Source: Synchiropus splendidus (taxonomy: Eukaryota; Chordata; Actinopteri; Syngnathiformes; Callionymidae). From it: a stretch of 64,000 nucleotides of DNA. The translations under genes were made by a program, and so were the position numbers. Shown piece after piece: positions 54,401-64,000 of this stretch. The notes beneath the pieces are model-generated. The model had not been told where the DNA came from and did not search any database. It saw only the letters and a program-made list of their open reading frames with translations. Position 1 is the first letter of the stretch, and the number at the start of each line of letters is the position of its first letter. The DNA is taken from positions 28,333,501-28,397,500 of the forward strand of contig NC_071338.1 of assembly GCF_027744825.2 (NCBI RefSeq), given 5' to 3'.

Positions 54401-57400
54401 TTAAGAAAGCAAAAAAAGAAGCAGGTGAGGGGAAGAAAAGGAACATTAAAAGGCCGAAAACAGCTCCTTTAGCGGTCGCATTTCTTAGACACCTCTGCAC
54501 ACAAATGAGAGGCATTATTCCTCTCACCGAGGCGCCGCCACCACACACCCACCACTTCATCAAAGGGACGTTTCTTGAAACAGAATCCAACCACACGACA
54601 AGCCCTTGTCATATTTACTCGAGTTCAGTGCAACAGTCTCCAGATGTATATCACTAGCGCCTTTTCCAACACGCCGTAGAAAGGAATGGCTGTCACCGTC
54701 ATTTTAGCGTGAGCTGCCACCTCCTTCATACAAAGGCGACAGGCACACATGCTTGCCCTGCAGGGGATCTGCAGCAGGAGGAGAGGAGACTCTCCGTCCT
54801 CCCTCCAAAATAGGCTCATCAGCTCCTGACCTGCACTTCATTAGCTGCACTGATTGTCACTCTCCCCGTGAGCAGGCGGCGTTGAGGGGAGCCACTGGCA
54901 GAGAGGGATAGACGCAGAGGGAAATATAAAATGGAAGAGGTGATATAAAAGAGGAGAGCACGCTGTCTCCCTCTCAAGCTGCGTGTGATTAATGTGAGGC
55001 TCTTTTTTTCTCCATCGCCTCCTCTATTACCAGACTCCACTCTCCCAGGCTGCCTCCACACTTGACCGCTCAAGCTGAGCCACACATGCGCACGCCAAAG
55101 ACAGAGGAGTCGCACAAACAGAAAACAACCAGTGATCGGAATCAAACGCCGGAAGACTGACGACAGCTGCTTCAGTCACAACCTGCAGCTCCAACTGGGA
55201 GGACACTAAAGGTGCAGTGCACTAAAGCAGGGGTTCGCAACCTTTCTGATCTCGGGGCCCACCTTTCCCAGAACCAATGGGCATGGGTTCCATTCAAGTA
55301 ATAGAACTGATTCATTGCTCTTGATTTCATTTGTGATCAATAACCATATCGAATCTACTTACAAGTAAACAAACCAAAACCTTGTGAAATCACATGACAC
55401 CATGTGATTGCAGCAAAAACAGGTGCAAGTCATATTCATGAAATTCACTAAAAAGAAAAAATAATACACTTAATGCAAACTATTGAGAAAATTGAAAAAA
55501 AAATGAATACAATAAAACCAGGTCCAATTATCACAAAATCAAAACACTCATTTTTATTTGAACTCCAAATAAGATCTAAGTAAAATTTTAATGAAAATAC
55601 TACAATAAAATGTTTTAATTAATTTTCAAGGCTTCTTCAACAGGTGCTTCCATCAACAGTTTTTACTGTTTGGGGGGGCAAAATCACTTTCTTTATCTTT
55701 TTTTCTTTTCAACAAGTTGTTAACTATCACAGATTTGCAGCTGTCAAGTCAATTCAGTGACTCACTACTGCCTCCATATGTGGCTAATATATGAGAACTG
55801 AGCGTCACATGGCCCTCACGACCCAAAGGTGTATAACAAAAAGCTTTTGGCGGCCGTCTAGGAGGCGCTCCCGGCCAAACCATGGGCGCCGGCCCTATGG
55901 TTAAGAATCACTGCACTGAAGTATAGTAAATTACAGCAGTTGGAGAATTTCAGAATTAGAGTTGGTTGTGTTTGTTTTGTGTTTCAATAAAGTGAAAATG
56001 GTTTCAAAATCACAACCACAAATTAGGCACAGATGAAGCAGGACCGCCCACAACAGGACCCAAGCCAGAAGCACAGAATCCAGCAAGGCTCGGCTTCAGA
56101 TTTCCCCGCCAGGGGAAGGATAACCCAGTGCAGCCGTGGGTGGCCCCGCCAGAGGAATGACAACGTGTGGGGGGAAAAAATTAAAATAAATTAAAAATAT
56201 TAAACTGATAACAACGCACACTTAGCCCTACAGCCAAAGTAGAGTCATGAGTGAACGCCTCCATTTTTAATAGAGTGAGCTCATCAATAACAGTGGAATT
56301 CCTGCCACATCCTCCATCCCATTTCATCAGCAGCCTGCCGGACCATCCAGTCTTGACAGGGGAACACAGTCCAATATAATTTGGGGTTCGCAAAATCATC
56401 CCTGCCAAGCAGCCGAGCACTGGCAGCCCCAGCCATCCCAGGCAGAAGGTGCTCCTCTCCACCCGCCAACACGCCCGCCCCACTGCCTCCTCCGTCCTCC
56501 CAGCATGCATTACAACAACATCAGCACTTAATTAAACAGTCCATTTCACACCTGGTGTGCGTAGCGGTGCCCAGCCAACCCAGCATCCATATGCCACACC
56601 ACCATAACGCGCGAGCATCGCCACGCGCACGCACACAGCCAGTGATGCAGATGAACACTGCACACACCTGCTACTGCTACTACAGTCTTGGCCACGCACT
56701 GACAACACAAAGCCTGTAATCTGCATCACTGTGCGGGGGGAGGGGAGACACGCACAGTGTGCATGTGTGCGCGCGTGTGTGTATGTGTTGCTGTGCCAGC
56801 AAGGGAAAGGAAGCCAGTGCAAGATGGCGGATGAACTGAAACAAGGGGAGCAATTCTCAGCGCCTTCTGCTGACTGTACCTACTGTACATGATGCTTCGG
56901 AGCTGCAGGTCCACAGGGAGGGAAAGTGTGTGGTTTTGGCTTGTCGAGGGGCAAATGAGCTTGTTTGTGGGTGTTTCAGGAACAGTCACCGCCTCAAGGC
57001 TTTTGCCTTGAAGAAAAGCAAGGCAACAACTCTGTGTACGAGAGCTCCAGGCGAGCTCCAGATGGAGAGGTCACGGACACGCCGCCTCGCTGTCCCAGCA
57101 TGCTCCGGGCTCCCAGGAACAAGCAGAGCCTCCAGCCACACCAACACCTCAGGTGCCTGCAAATCTGTTAATTACTTCGGAACCTCTTTCACCAGCTCTG
57201 GCGCACCTTTTCTCACACCGGAAAAAAATGCCCCCACAGCTGGTATCAAACCGGCGCTGGGATTCTGGAGGCATGTGCGAGTCCACAAGTGTGAGGAGAC
57301 ACAACAGAGCGGATTAAACCAGATCTGCCTAATTAATCAGATATCAGCAGGCACGCGTTGTGTGACAGTGGCTGTGTTATCTCTTTGTCCACGCCGTGTG

Positions 57401-59462
57401 TTTGTGTGCGCAGGCCAGCAAGCACAGGATCATGGGTCTGATGCTCATTATCCATCACGCCTCTCGCAGCGATTTACATTCAGCAGGTAAAGGTACCAGA
57501 GTGTGTTCACCACTCTGCCAGCAACACCGGAGCTCAGACGTTTGCTGCAGGCAGGGAGACTGAGTCATGATGTCTCACAGAGCAGCTCACCGAGATGATA
57601 GCAAGGGCTGGGAGCTTGCATCAAAGCCAGCTAATGAAAAGAAAGCAGGCTGCAGCATGCTGAGGAATCATGTTGTCTTACGCAGTTGCAAAGACAACTG
57701 CTTGCATGTGTGGGCGTGTTGGAGTGTGTGTTGCCTATAAATACAGGCTCAGCAGACAGAAAGGTGTGTGAGCCCTTGGAGTCAGACTCGGAGGCTGGAC
57801 AGAAACGTGTGCCCTGTGGCTGACTCACCGTCACTTCCTGCATGGAAAACTGGCCTCTCAAACAATAAAGGGCTTTGGGGCGTTCACTCAACATCTTGCT
57901 CATTGACTGTAAGACGGTGGTTGCATTTTAAAATAATATTTCAGCAGGTAAATGGCCATAAATCTACTACATATTGCAATAATTTCTTGTACTAAAAAGA
58001 AACCAAGAACATAAGACTTCATTTGTGGTTGAAGTTGAGTAAATAGTCACAATTTATTAATAGTAATATTCATAATAATAATAATAATAGGTTCCCAATT
58101 CAGATGAGACCATTTTGGAAATGGTTGATCGATGCACCCCAAAACAGAGTGACAGATCAGCCTCTCACTGAATCCTATAGCCAGAAAGCTGACAAACAAC
58201 GTTGGGACACGGGAAGAGGACGGAGAGAGAGGTGAGAAGAGGCTGGGGTTGGGCCAGCCTCTGTGTGTCTGAGCAATAAATCATTCTCAGGATTCAGGAC
58301 TCCAGAGTGCTGAGGGGCATTGTGGGCAGACACAGCCAGGAAGTAGGGGACCATCTGATTTAGGAGCAAGGCTCAAAGGGTGAGCAGCTGAGGTCGCTGC
58401 AACTCTCTGATCACCAGAGTGCAGGCTCACGGCGACACATGAATTTTCCCACACACACACACAGGCTTTCTGGAAACAAATGGATCCTCATTACGAGCTA
58501 ATTTCTTGTGTTGTGCACGTTTACGGTGCATTTGCTTTCAGGGATCAGCTTTGAAGAACAGAGCCACCTCTGGGAACGCGCACCCTCGAGCTATTTGAGT
58601 TGCACTTTCATTTGCATGAATATGTGAAAGAGGAATATTCACGTTTTAAACCATAATTGGAAGTGTAATCTTAAAGGCACACAGACAACAAGATTAACAA
58701 GCTACATATTAGCACGGTGATAATCAACTGCATGTACGGCACAGTGACACGAAAACAGTGGTCGCAGATGGACGGGAAAATAATGCGTACAATGACTGTT
58801 TTTACAATGTTTAAAAATGAGGTCTGAACTAATGACTATTTGAAGTTGACGAGTGAAGTTGACAGCAACTCCGCCACGTTATAGACGGACAGAATTTTGC
58901 TTCCTATCTACGGAAAGGAGTAAACAACAGCAGACAGATTCAATGGTTCATTAGAAACCAGGAAAGGTGCTCATTTCATAATGTTAGAGTTGCTCACGTG
59001 TCAGGTTTAAGTGACGCAAGGATGCGGCTATTTCGTTGGCCATCATCAAACCATCAAGTATGAGGACGCACCTCTTCAGTCTTCAACCCCTCCGCCGAAA
59101 GACGGAGTCATTGTGTTTGGATTAATAATGCAAGAACAAAGTGTCACTTACTGGACTAGAGTTCAATGGTTGTTCATGTGTAACCATGGCGTAAAGAGTG
59201 AAACCACAACGACACTCCTACACACATACCATTATCCAACAAGTTCCTACTACAGATGCTTTACCTCGCGGTTCTTCTGCCTGCTTTGCCAGTTTACGTA
59301 GAGCAGCGGCGAATCCAGAGTGAGCCGACTGGTTTGCCGGACTTCCATTGGCTACGATTGAGCCGTTGAGCGGTGATGGAGTGAGAGGGCTGACCGTCGC
59401 CGTGGTCCGTGTCGCTGTCGAGATCATTCCTAGGGATGGTGACTTTGGCTCATGGCTCATGC
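39460..59462 (-). CDS. gse1: Gse1 coiled-coil protein, chromatin-associated
   Basis: Nuclear protein (KIAA0182) reported with LSD1/CoREST-HDAC repressor assemblies. Fifteen coding exons join in phase: 59265-59462, 51826-52034, 47682-47848, 47203-47397, 46395-46562, 45960-46318, 45557-45887, 43122-43744, 42947-43059, 42603-42867, 42126-42239, 41605-41979, 40990-41316, 40795-40898 and 39460-39603. From the ATG at 59460 they encode 1229 aa (human isoforms about 1100-1220). In order: [12 protein letters not shown]; Ser/Thr-Pro segment; Pro/Tyr-rich part with an Ala7 run (about 235); Arg/Glu repeat helix (about 316-400); [20 protein letters not shown]; the family-specific block [16 protein letters not shown] (about 750); basic [27 protein letters not shown]; an acidic Asp/Glu run; and a C-terminal coiled coil with [10 protein letters not shown], ending HYKGYPPR. 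The first coding exon continues in frame 5' of the ATG, so a longer N terminus is possible. Convergent with gins2, as in human. Confidence 0.95.
42340..42590. repeat. (GGAT/GATA)n tetranucleotide satellite, gse1 intron 11
   Basis: Mixed GGAT, GATA and GAAGG units interspersed with repeated ATAGTTCATAGAT blocks. It occupies about two thirds of the 363-bp intron between the exons at 42126-42239 and 42603-42867. Confidence 0.9.
44104..44668. mobile_element. hAT-like non-autonomous element, gse1 intron 8
   Basis: Left end TAGGAATGCTCCGATCG and inverted right end TAGGGAGGCTCCGATCA are good terminal inverted repeats. Flanks GTTGGCAA (44096-44103) and GTTGACAA (44669-44676) agree at 7 of 8 bases, fitting an hAT target duplication. 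It is 565 bp with no transposase frame. The CTCCGATC ends are common among fish hAT-derived repeats. Confidence 0.8.
46072..46305 (-). repeat. gse1: Coding simple repeat, Arg/Glu helix of gse1
   Basis: Pyrimidine-rich on the plus strand (CTCTCGCTCC-type units) and read on minus as alternating Arg-Glu/Lys-Glu codons within gse1 exon 46395-side neighbour 45960-46318. Such ER/EK runs form stable single alpha-helices. It gives a spurious 273-codon Leu/Ser/Pro frame on the opposite strand. Confidence 0.85.
47849..51825. other. gse1 intron 3, non-coding
   Basis: Intron between the exons at 51826-52034 and 47682-47848. No further exon or repeat with recognisable ends was found. A CA/TATA microsatellite lies at about 48800-48830. 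The stretch 50180-50400 contains AATTAAAAAGCAATTACAGG and is less AT-rich, as conserved regulatory sequence often is, but nothing here proves function. Confidence 0.4.
53005..53494. mobile_element. hAT-like non-autonomous element, gse1 intron
   Basis: A perfect 8-bp duplication TCTAGAGA flanks it (52997-53004 and 53495-53502). The ends, CGACGTGGGCAAAG on the left and CCAGAGGTGAGCAATTG as the inverted right end, are imperfect inverted repeats. The GTGGGCAAAGTGCGGCCC start matches the inverted right end of the copy in emc8 intron 3. The interior is AT-rich and non-coding. Confidence 0.85.
55228..55914. mobile_element. hAT (Charlie-like) non-autonomous element
   Basis: The left end CAGGGGTTCGCAACCTTT and inverted right end CAGTGATTCTTAACCATA follow the CAGNGRTTCNNAACC pattern of hAT/Charlie repeats. 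The flanks, CACTAAAG on the left and a similar octamer beginning CACTGA on the right, look like an aged target duplication. No transposase frame is present. Confidence 0.7.
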
Positions 59463-60701
59463 CTACAAACAGACAGAGGCGATTCAGTTGGAGATCAGAT
59501 GAAGAAAAGTGAAGTCAATAAGAATCATCCTGACTGAAGCCTTGAGCAGTAAATGTCAATGCTATGCTTTCGGAGCAGGACACAGTCCGCATCCTGGTGG
59601 TGAGTAAGTGTTTGTGACAGCTGGTGTGGACGGGGATTTGTGGTGTGTGGAGCAGAGGGCCTGTCGTTGTATGGCGGAGGGTCAGAGGTAAAAGGTCGGA
59701 GGGCAGGTCACCCTTCCTCTGCTCGTCTGGCAGAGCGTCTGCCTCGGGTCTGCGGTCAAAGATTACACTACAAAGCGAGCAGCAACTACTCACTAATATC
59801 ATCATTGCAACAGAACCCGCTGTTTCTATCTCTACTTCATAGAGGGAGACACTTTTCACCGAAGCTTAAAAAAAAAAAAAAAAAAACTACAGATGGCGCT
59901 TCATCCAATTAAAGCTGCTGGGGGACTTAACCTCCTCAAATCAGGACAGTGGGGGAACACGGCGACTCAAATGTGTGATAAACTCTCTCCATCAAGTGGT
60001 TAAAAGGAAGAGAAAAGGCGGAGGGTTGTTAGACCTCTGATAAACTGCGACAATTAAAGGTGAAACGTGTTCCATTCCACCCTCTGAGTGTGATGAAAGG
60101 TGACACCACACTGCCAGAGGAATCCCTAAATACCAGAGCTGTGCGTGATCATTCCACGACATAAAGCAAATTTGTGTTTCATATGACATGAGGAAAAACT
60201 TGTTAATGTGAGACTGTGAAAAGAGCATGCTCCCTCCTGAGAGGGGGGGGTCAGAGGCACGGGACCCCATGCAGACATGAGGAGACGCGAGTCAGACACG
60301 AGAGAGGGAGAACATTCCCTGAGCCTCTCGCCTCGTCCTGCCTGTAACCCCCCAGCTGCACTCCCAGTGAACCCGGCACACAATTAATAATGGAATCAAC
60401 AGCGACTACTCACTGAACAATGCACACCGTGCTGAAGAGCCAACATGTTAGATGACACACACACACTGTCAGACGCTTGTTCAACAAAAAAAAAGTCTGA
60501 GCAAACTCACTATGGAGACACAACGCTCTGCTTTAAAGTGCAACATCACACAGAAAACCGCCGAGTGGAAGCAGAGATACCCTTGACAAATAGACAGAGA
60601 CACACATCCGGAGGTCTGGCAGTAGTTCATGACCGGCCACCCCCCCCGCCACCATGGATTTGGAAAAAAAAACAAAAAAAAGCGGTTTGGTAGCTCCTTA
60701 C

Positions 60702-60735
60702 TGCACAAAGGAGAGGAACAGCCTGGATCCCCCAT
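60702..60735 (-). CDS. gse1: Candidate alternative first coding exon of gse1
   Basis: An ATG at 60733-60735 (minus) opens MGDPGCSSPLC and reaches a good GTAAGG donor after 34 bases. Its phase (one extra base, A) completes a Ser codon with the GC that precedes the ATG in the exon at 59265-59462, giving ...[12 protein letters not shown]. The frame also stays open upstream to an ATG at 60795. Phase and donor are seen; use of the exon is inference, and translation may instead begin at MSHEPK. Confidence 0.35.
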
Positions 60736-63305
60736 GGCTGCATCTTCACGTTGAGCCCAGCCCAGCACACACAGGCAGCTACTGACAGGAAACACACCAT
60801 CTTCCTGCTCCTCTCCGGCTCAGTCTATCTATCTCCTCTCACCCATCCACCCTATATCCCTCCCTGCCTGCCTGCTTGCCTTCCTGTCTCTCGCACTGGC
60901 GCTCACAAAGACCGTTTAGAGCTTATCTAACAAAGCAACACACCACACACGCTGCCTATCTCTCCCCTGCTCTCGCCGGCTCGCTCCCTCTCTAAGTGAG
61001 AAAACAGAAATTCTTAGGCTAGCAGCTGCTGCGATGTCACATGACCCCAAACCCCCCCCCCCCCACCTGCCCCAACCCTCCTTCCTCACACTCTCTCCCT
61101 CCCTGCCGCCTCCTCCTCCTCTCTTCTCCTCTCAACCTATAATTCCTTAGCCATTTGTAGATAACACACACAGGCATGCATGCCCTGCCAAGGCGAGCGG
61201 GGGGAGGGGGAGGGTAAAAGAGAGAGAAGGAGGAGGGGCCTGGGGCTCGGTCGGTCACCACATCTGACCCTGTTGCCGAGAGGAGAGTGAAGGTATTAAT
61301 GTATTGAGGGAGAAGGATGGGTTAAACACACGAAGCACCCTTCCACTTGGATATAAAAGCAGACACGTGTATTAGCCATGTGAGGTTAAGACACCTTCAA
61401 TCGTCAACTTGATTTCGTCAGGAGACAAACACCCTCCATCTCGACTGTCATCATTTACTGTCCATAAGAAACCCACAGTAGCTGGAAACAATCTCAGGTC
61501 ACCGGGTCCAGCGACCACCTGGGAAGACATCGCCGACGAAACATGGACCCAAATCAGTTTCATGAGTCAGCAACAGTTGTATTAACGTTGTCTTATCACT
61601 GCTTAACGTGCCCTTGAGCAAGGCACTGGCTTTACAATTGCACAAGAGATGCCAAAAACACTCCCACTTCATTCAACGCCACCCAAGCTGCTATAGCATG
61701 TCTAGTTTGCCTGACAACTGTAGGGTTGCTGGTTGACTTCCATACATCACTTTCTGTCAAGCTTTACTAAAAATAACCCAAATAGTTGGTTCATGATTCA
61801 TCATCATGCATATGAGTCCTACACAAAATTAGCGGGCATTGAGAATCTGAGTAATTCAGGAAAGACACATCCAGCCAGTTTACTTCCTCAACTCTGCTTT
61901 AATAATAAATATACCCTGATGACTTGTCAATAATTATTCCTATATTAGGTTTAAAGTGGTGCAAGTATGTCTTAAATTGCATAACCTCAAGTTAATTTGC
62001 ATATATAGAACTGGTTTCAGCTGAACTAAAGCTTTTCATACATTATGAGAGGGCCACAATGTGGTATATACAATACTGAATTAGCATCTGACATGATGGG
62101 CAACATAAAAAAAAAACAGAAGCAATCAGCAGTTTTTGAAAGACGTGGACGTGCTATCTCCCATGCACAGACAAATCTTCACTATCAGGGTGTGGGAGAC
62201 TCAAGTGTGATTGTGGTCTGGGGGTGTCGTGCTGAGGAAACAAGCAGAACTGTTTGGTTTGACTTCTGTCTTTCCTGCTGTCATACGAGTTTGAGTCACT
62301 TCCTCCCCGGCGTCACTCTCCACTTTTCTCAGAACTGCGAGGGGGTAAGCGAACCAGCGAGCGAGATGGCGGAGAGGGATGATCGCTCAGGCACAGTTAC
62401 ACGGCGGCCAGCGTTGTGCCAAAGGCCAGCGCTCCACAAAGCTCCTCTATTCATCAGTTCGCGCTCGGTGAAAACACAGCACCAAGTCTATGTCAGAATT
62501 TCGCTCTTGTCTTCTGTGTCCTTGCCTCACTCTGCGGGGGCCCCGGGCTGAAACCATTTCTAATCGATGCACGTCATCTGTGTTCTTTTTAAGCCTCATT
62601 TATCAGATGTCTCCAGTGGATTAGATCAAACGTAATACTTGACATAGTCAGGACTGCCAACAGAGGCCTCATGATCCTTCAGAACGCATGTCCTCTGATA
62701 CTATCTGACCTTAACAGGTGACCCGTAACATGTATCTCAGAATGGAATATAAATAAACTAAATGATTTATACGGCTTCAGAAAGAAGCCAAAATAAAAGT
62801 TCAGGGTCACAGGCTTTCAGAATGGACTTTGAGTCAATCAAATCAACAAACATTCATATGTTTAAAAACAAAAATTACAGAGGACAAACAGGACATCCGA
62901 ATTTCCACAAGGGTGAACCTGCCTCTCTTTAAATACCAAGGACTTTATTAGGTGACAGTACGACGTTCATCCAGCAGATGGCGCTGCCTCCTACATAATC
63001 TGAGCTCGAGCAAATGCCAATCATAAAATTGTTTTTAAGCAGCAAATGTACATTCATACAGACGGTGGCAGGAACCAGGAGATACTGTATAGTAATCTAA
63101 AAACCACTAAGAAGCAGGGGGAAAGAAAATCATCTTTAGATCAAACCCCCAGTTCAGACAGATGTTAAGGTTGAAGGAATCTGTTACACGCCAAGCTTCC
63201 TAGAGCAAGGAACTCATTCATGCCGTTACGCCCTGGGGGAAAACAAAACAAAGCCCTGAGAAAAGGGAATGCAGATTAGACCAACCTACACACAAGGCTG
63301 GTGTC

Positions 63306-63342
<37 letters not shown>

Positions 63343-64000
63343 CGGACTGTTTAATGGCGTACAGTAAACATGCTGAAGACCTTAGTGGGAATAGAGCTGA
63401 TCACTAACTCCTGTAGTCAAACAAACAGTGACACACAAACAGTTCCTCCCATTTTCTGGATGGAATGTAGATTACTCCACTTCTCCTCTCCCTCGACACA
63501 CACACGCACACACATGAAGTAAATCCTCTTGGCTCCTGTTTGCCCCGGCTAGTGGGGAGATAATGCAAAGGCAGCCCTGGCAAGTGGTTAATCTTTAACC
63601 AGGAAGGGATTTGCCTATCAGCTTGTTAAAACTAGCAGCGCTTTGCTGCCGGCCCATGTATCAGATCCAGCCACCGGTCTGTTCATGCCAAGTTCGAGGG
63701 AGAGATGCTGGAAAGAGATGAAGCGCAGCAGCCCTTCTGTAGTCCCCTCTAACGCTGGGATGCTTATTTGAAAGTGTCAAAGCTAAACACACTGCAGCCT
63801 TAACCCTGCAGCACGACACTGAGATGGGCAGACCATAACACACTCAAAAAAATGGATAAAAAAAACACTCAAGTCTCAGCAGAAAAGTTTTTCAAAGTCC
63901 ACTCCAACCACAACATTTTACTCACTACATTGTTATTTTGCATCAGTTTGACAATAGCAAAATAAATAAGTTTTTATATAACCTTATCTAAATTAAAGCT
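60736..64000. other. Upstream region of gse1, non-coding
   Basis: No supported gene. The part at 60780-61260 is rich in CTCC/CCT tracts, C runs and GGAGG and could be promoter-proximal. GCCCTTGAGCAAGGCAC near 61610 is wording common to a dispersed teleost repeat. The remaining DNA to the window end is ordinary intergenic or further 5' intron sequence. Confidence 0.45.
63306..63340. repeat. (CA)n microsatellite
   Basis: About 17 uninterrupted CA dinucleotides in non-coding DNA upstream of gse1. Confidence 0.95.

Larger units (their letters stand above)
52035..59264. other. gse1 first long intron, non-coding with two hAT-like copies
   Basis: About 7.2 kb without coding exons. Contents are an hAT-like element at 53005-53494, another at about 55228-55914, a CA-rich tract near 54178-54203, and stretches of ordinary complexity (53760-54170, 56300-57480, 58440-58640) that could hold enhancers. 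An octamer ATTTGCAT within TTCATTTGCATGAATATG lies near 58608-58625. Confidence 0.45.

Noticed and set aside
56930..57490. 186-codon plus frame in the gse1 intron
   Set aside because: No domain or similarity recognised; length alone is not evidence in this moderately GC-rich intron.
61605..61630. GCCCTTGAGCAAGGCAC as a SINE
   Set aside because: Only this short phrase is recognised; no tRNA-like head or tail could be found around it.
62045..62551. 168-codon plus frame upstream of gse1
   Set aside because: No recognised family, no splice context, and composition like surrounding non-coding DNA.

Overview
The window is nuclear DNA from a ray-finned (teleost) fish. All genes are split by short GT-AG introns. 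The encoded proteins are close to vertebrate families, and the repeats (an endonuclease/reverse-transcriptase LINE, many small hAT-like elements, long TA/GA/CTGT microsatellites) are typical of fish genomes. I assembled exons by hand, checking splice sites and reading-frame phase at every junction. Species and clade cannot be decided from this sequence.

Layout from left to right: 1-3.7 kb is AT-rich intergenic DNA. At 4.07-8.80 kb (minus) lies irf8, an interferon regulatory factor. At 10.87-25.98 kb (minus) lies a dusp22-type dual-specificity phosphatase; its 8.7-kb intron 4 holds a nearly intact LINE (17.1-20.3 kb) that itself sits inside an older hAT-like element. At 27.08-28.51 kb (minus) lies cox4i1 (cytochrome c oxidase subunit 4). 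At 29.70-32.70 kb (plus) lies emc8 (ER membrane complex subunit 8), head to head with cox4i1. At 34.24-36.26 kb (plus) lies gins2 (the PSF2 subunit of the GINS replication complex). At 39.46-59.46 kb, perhaps to 60.74 kb (minus), lies gse1, a chromatin-associated coiled-coil protein in 15 or 16 coding exons. 60.7-64 kb is non-coding upstream DNA of gse1.

The order gse1-gins2-emc8-cox4i1-irf8, with the same relative orientations, is that of human 16q24.1. The difference is a dusp22-type gene between cox4i1 and irf8. In human, DUSP22 lies beside IRF4, the paralogue of IRF8, so this arrangement may preserve an old IRF-DUSP22 pairing. The genes do not form a pathway: they cover innate immunity and myeloid differentiation (irf8), JNK and receptor signalling (dusp22), respiration (cox4i1), membrane-protein insertion (emc8), replication (gins2) and chromatin repression (gse1). 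Only cox4i1 and emc8 look as if they share a promoter region.

Nothing here looks like an undescribed multigene system. The points most worth following are the dusp22-irf8 linkage, the near-intact LINE with one nonsense codon and a perfect 14-bp target duplication, the hAT/foldback cluster in emc8 intron 3, and a long CTGT array a few bases from a gins2 splice donor.
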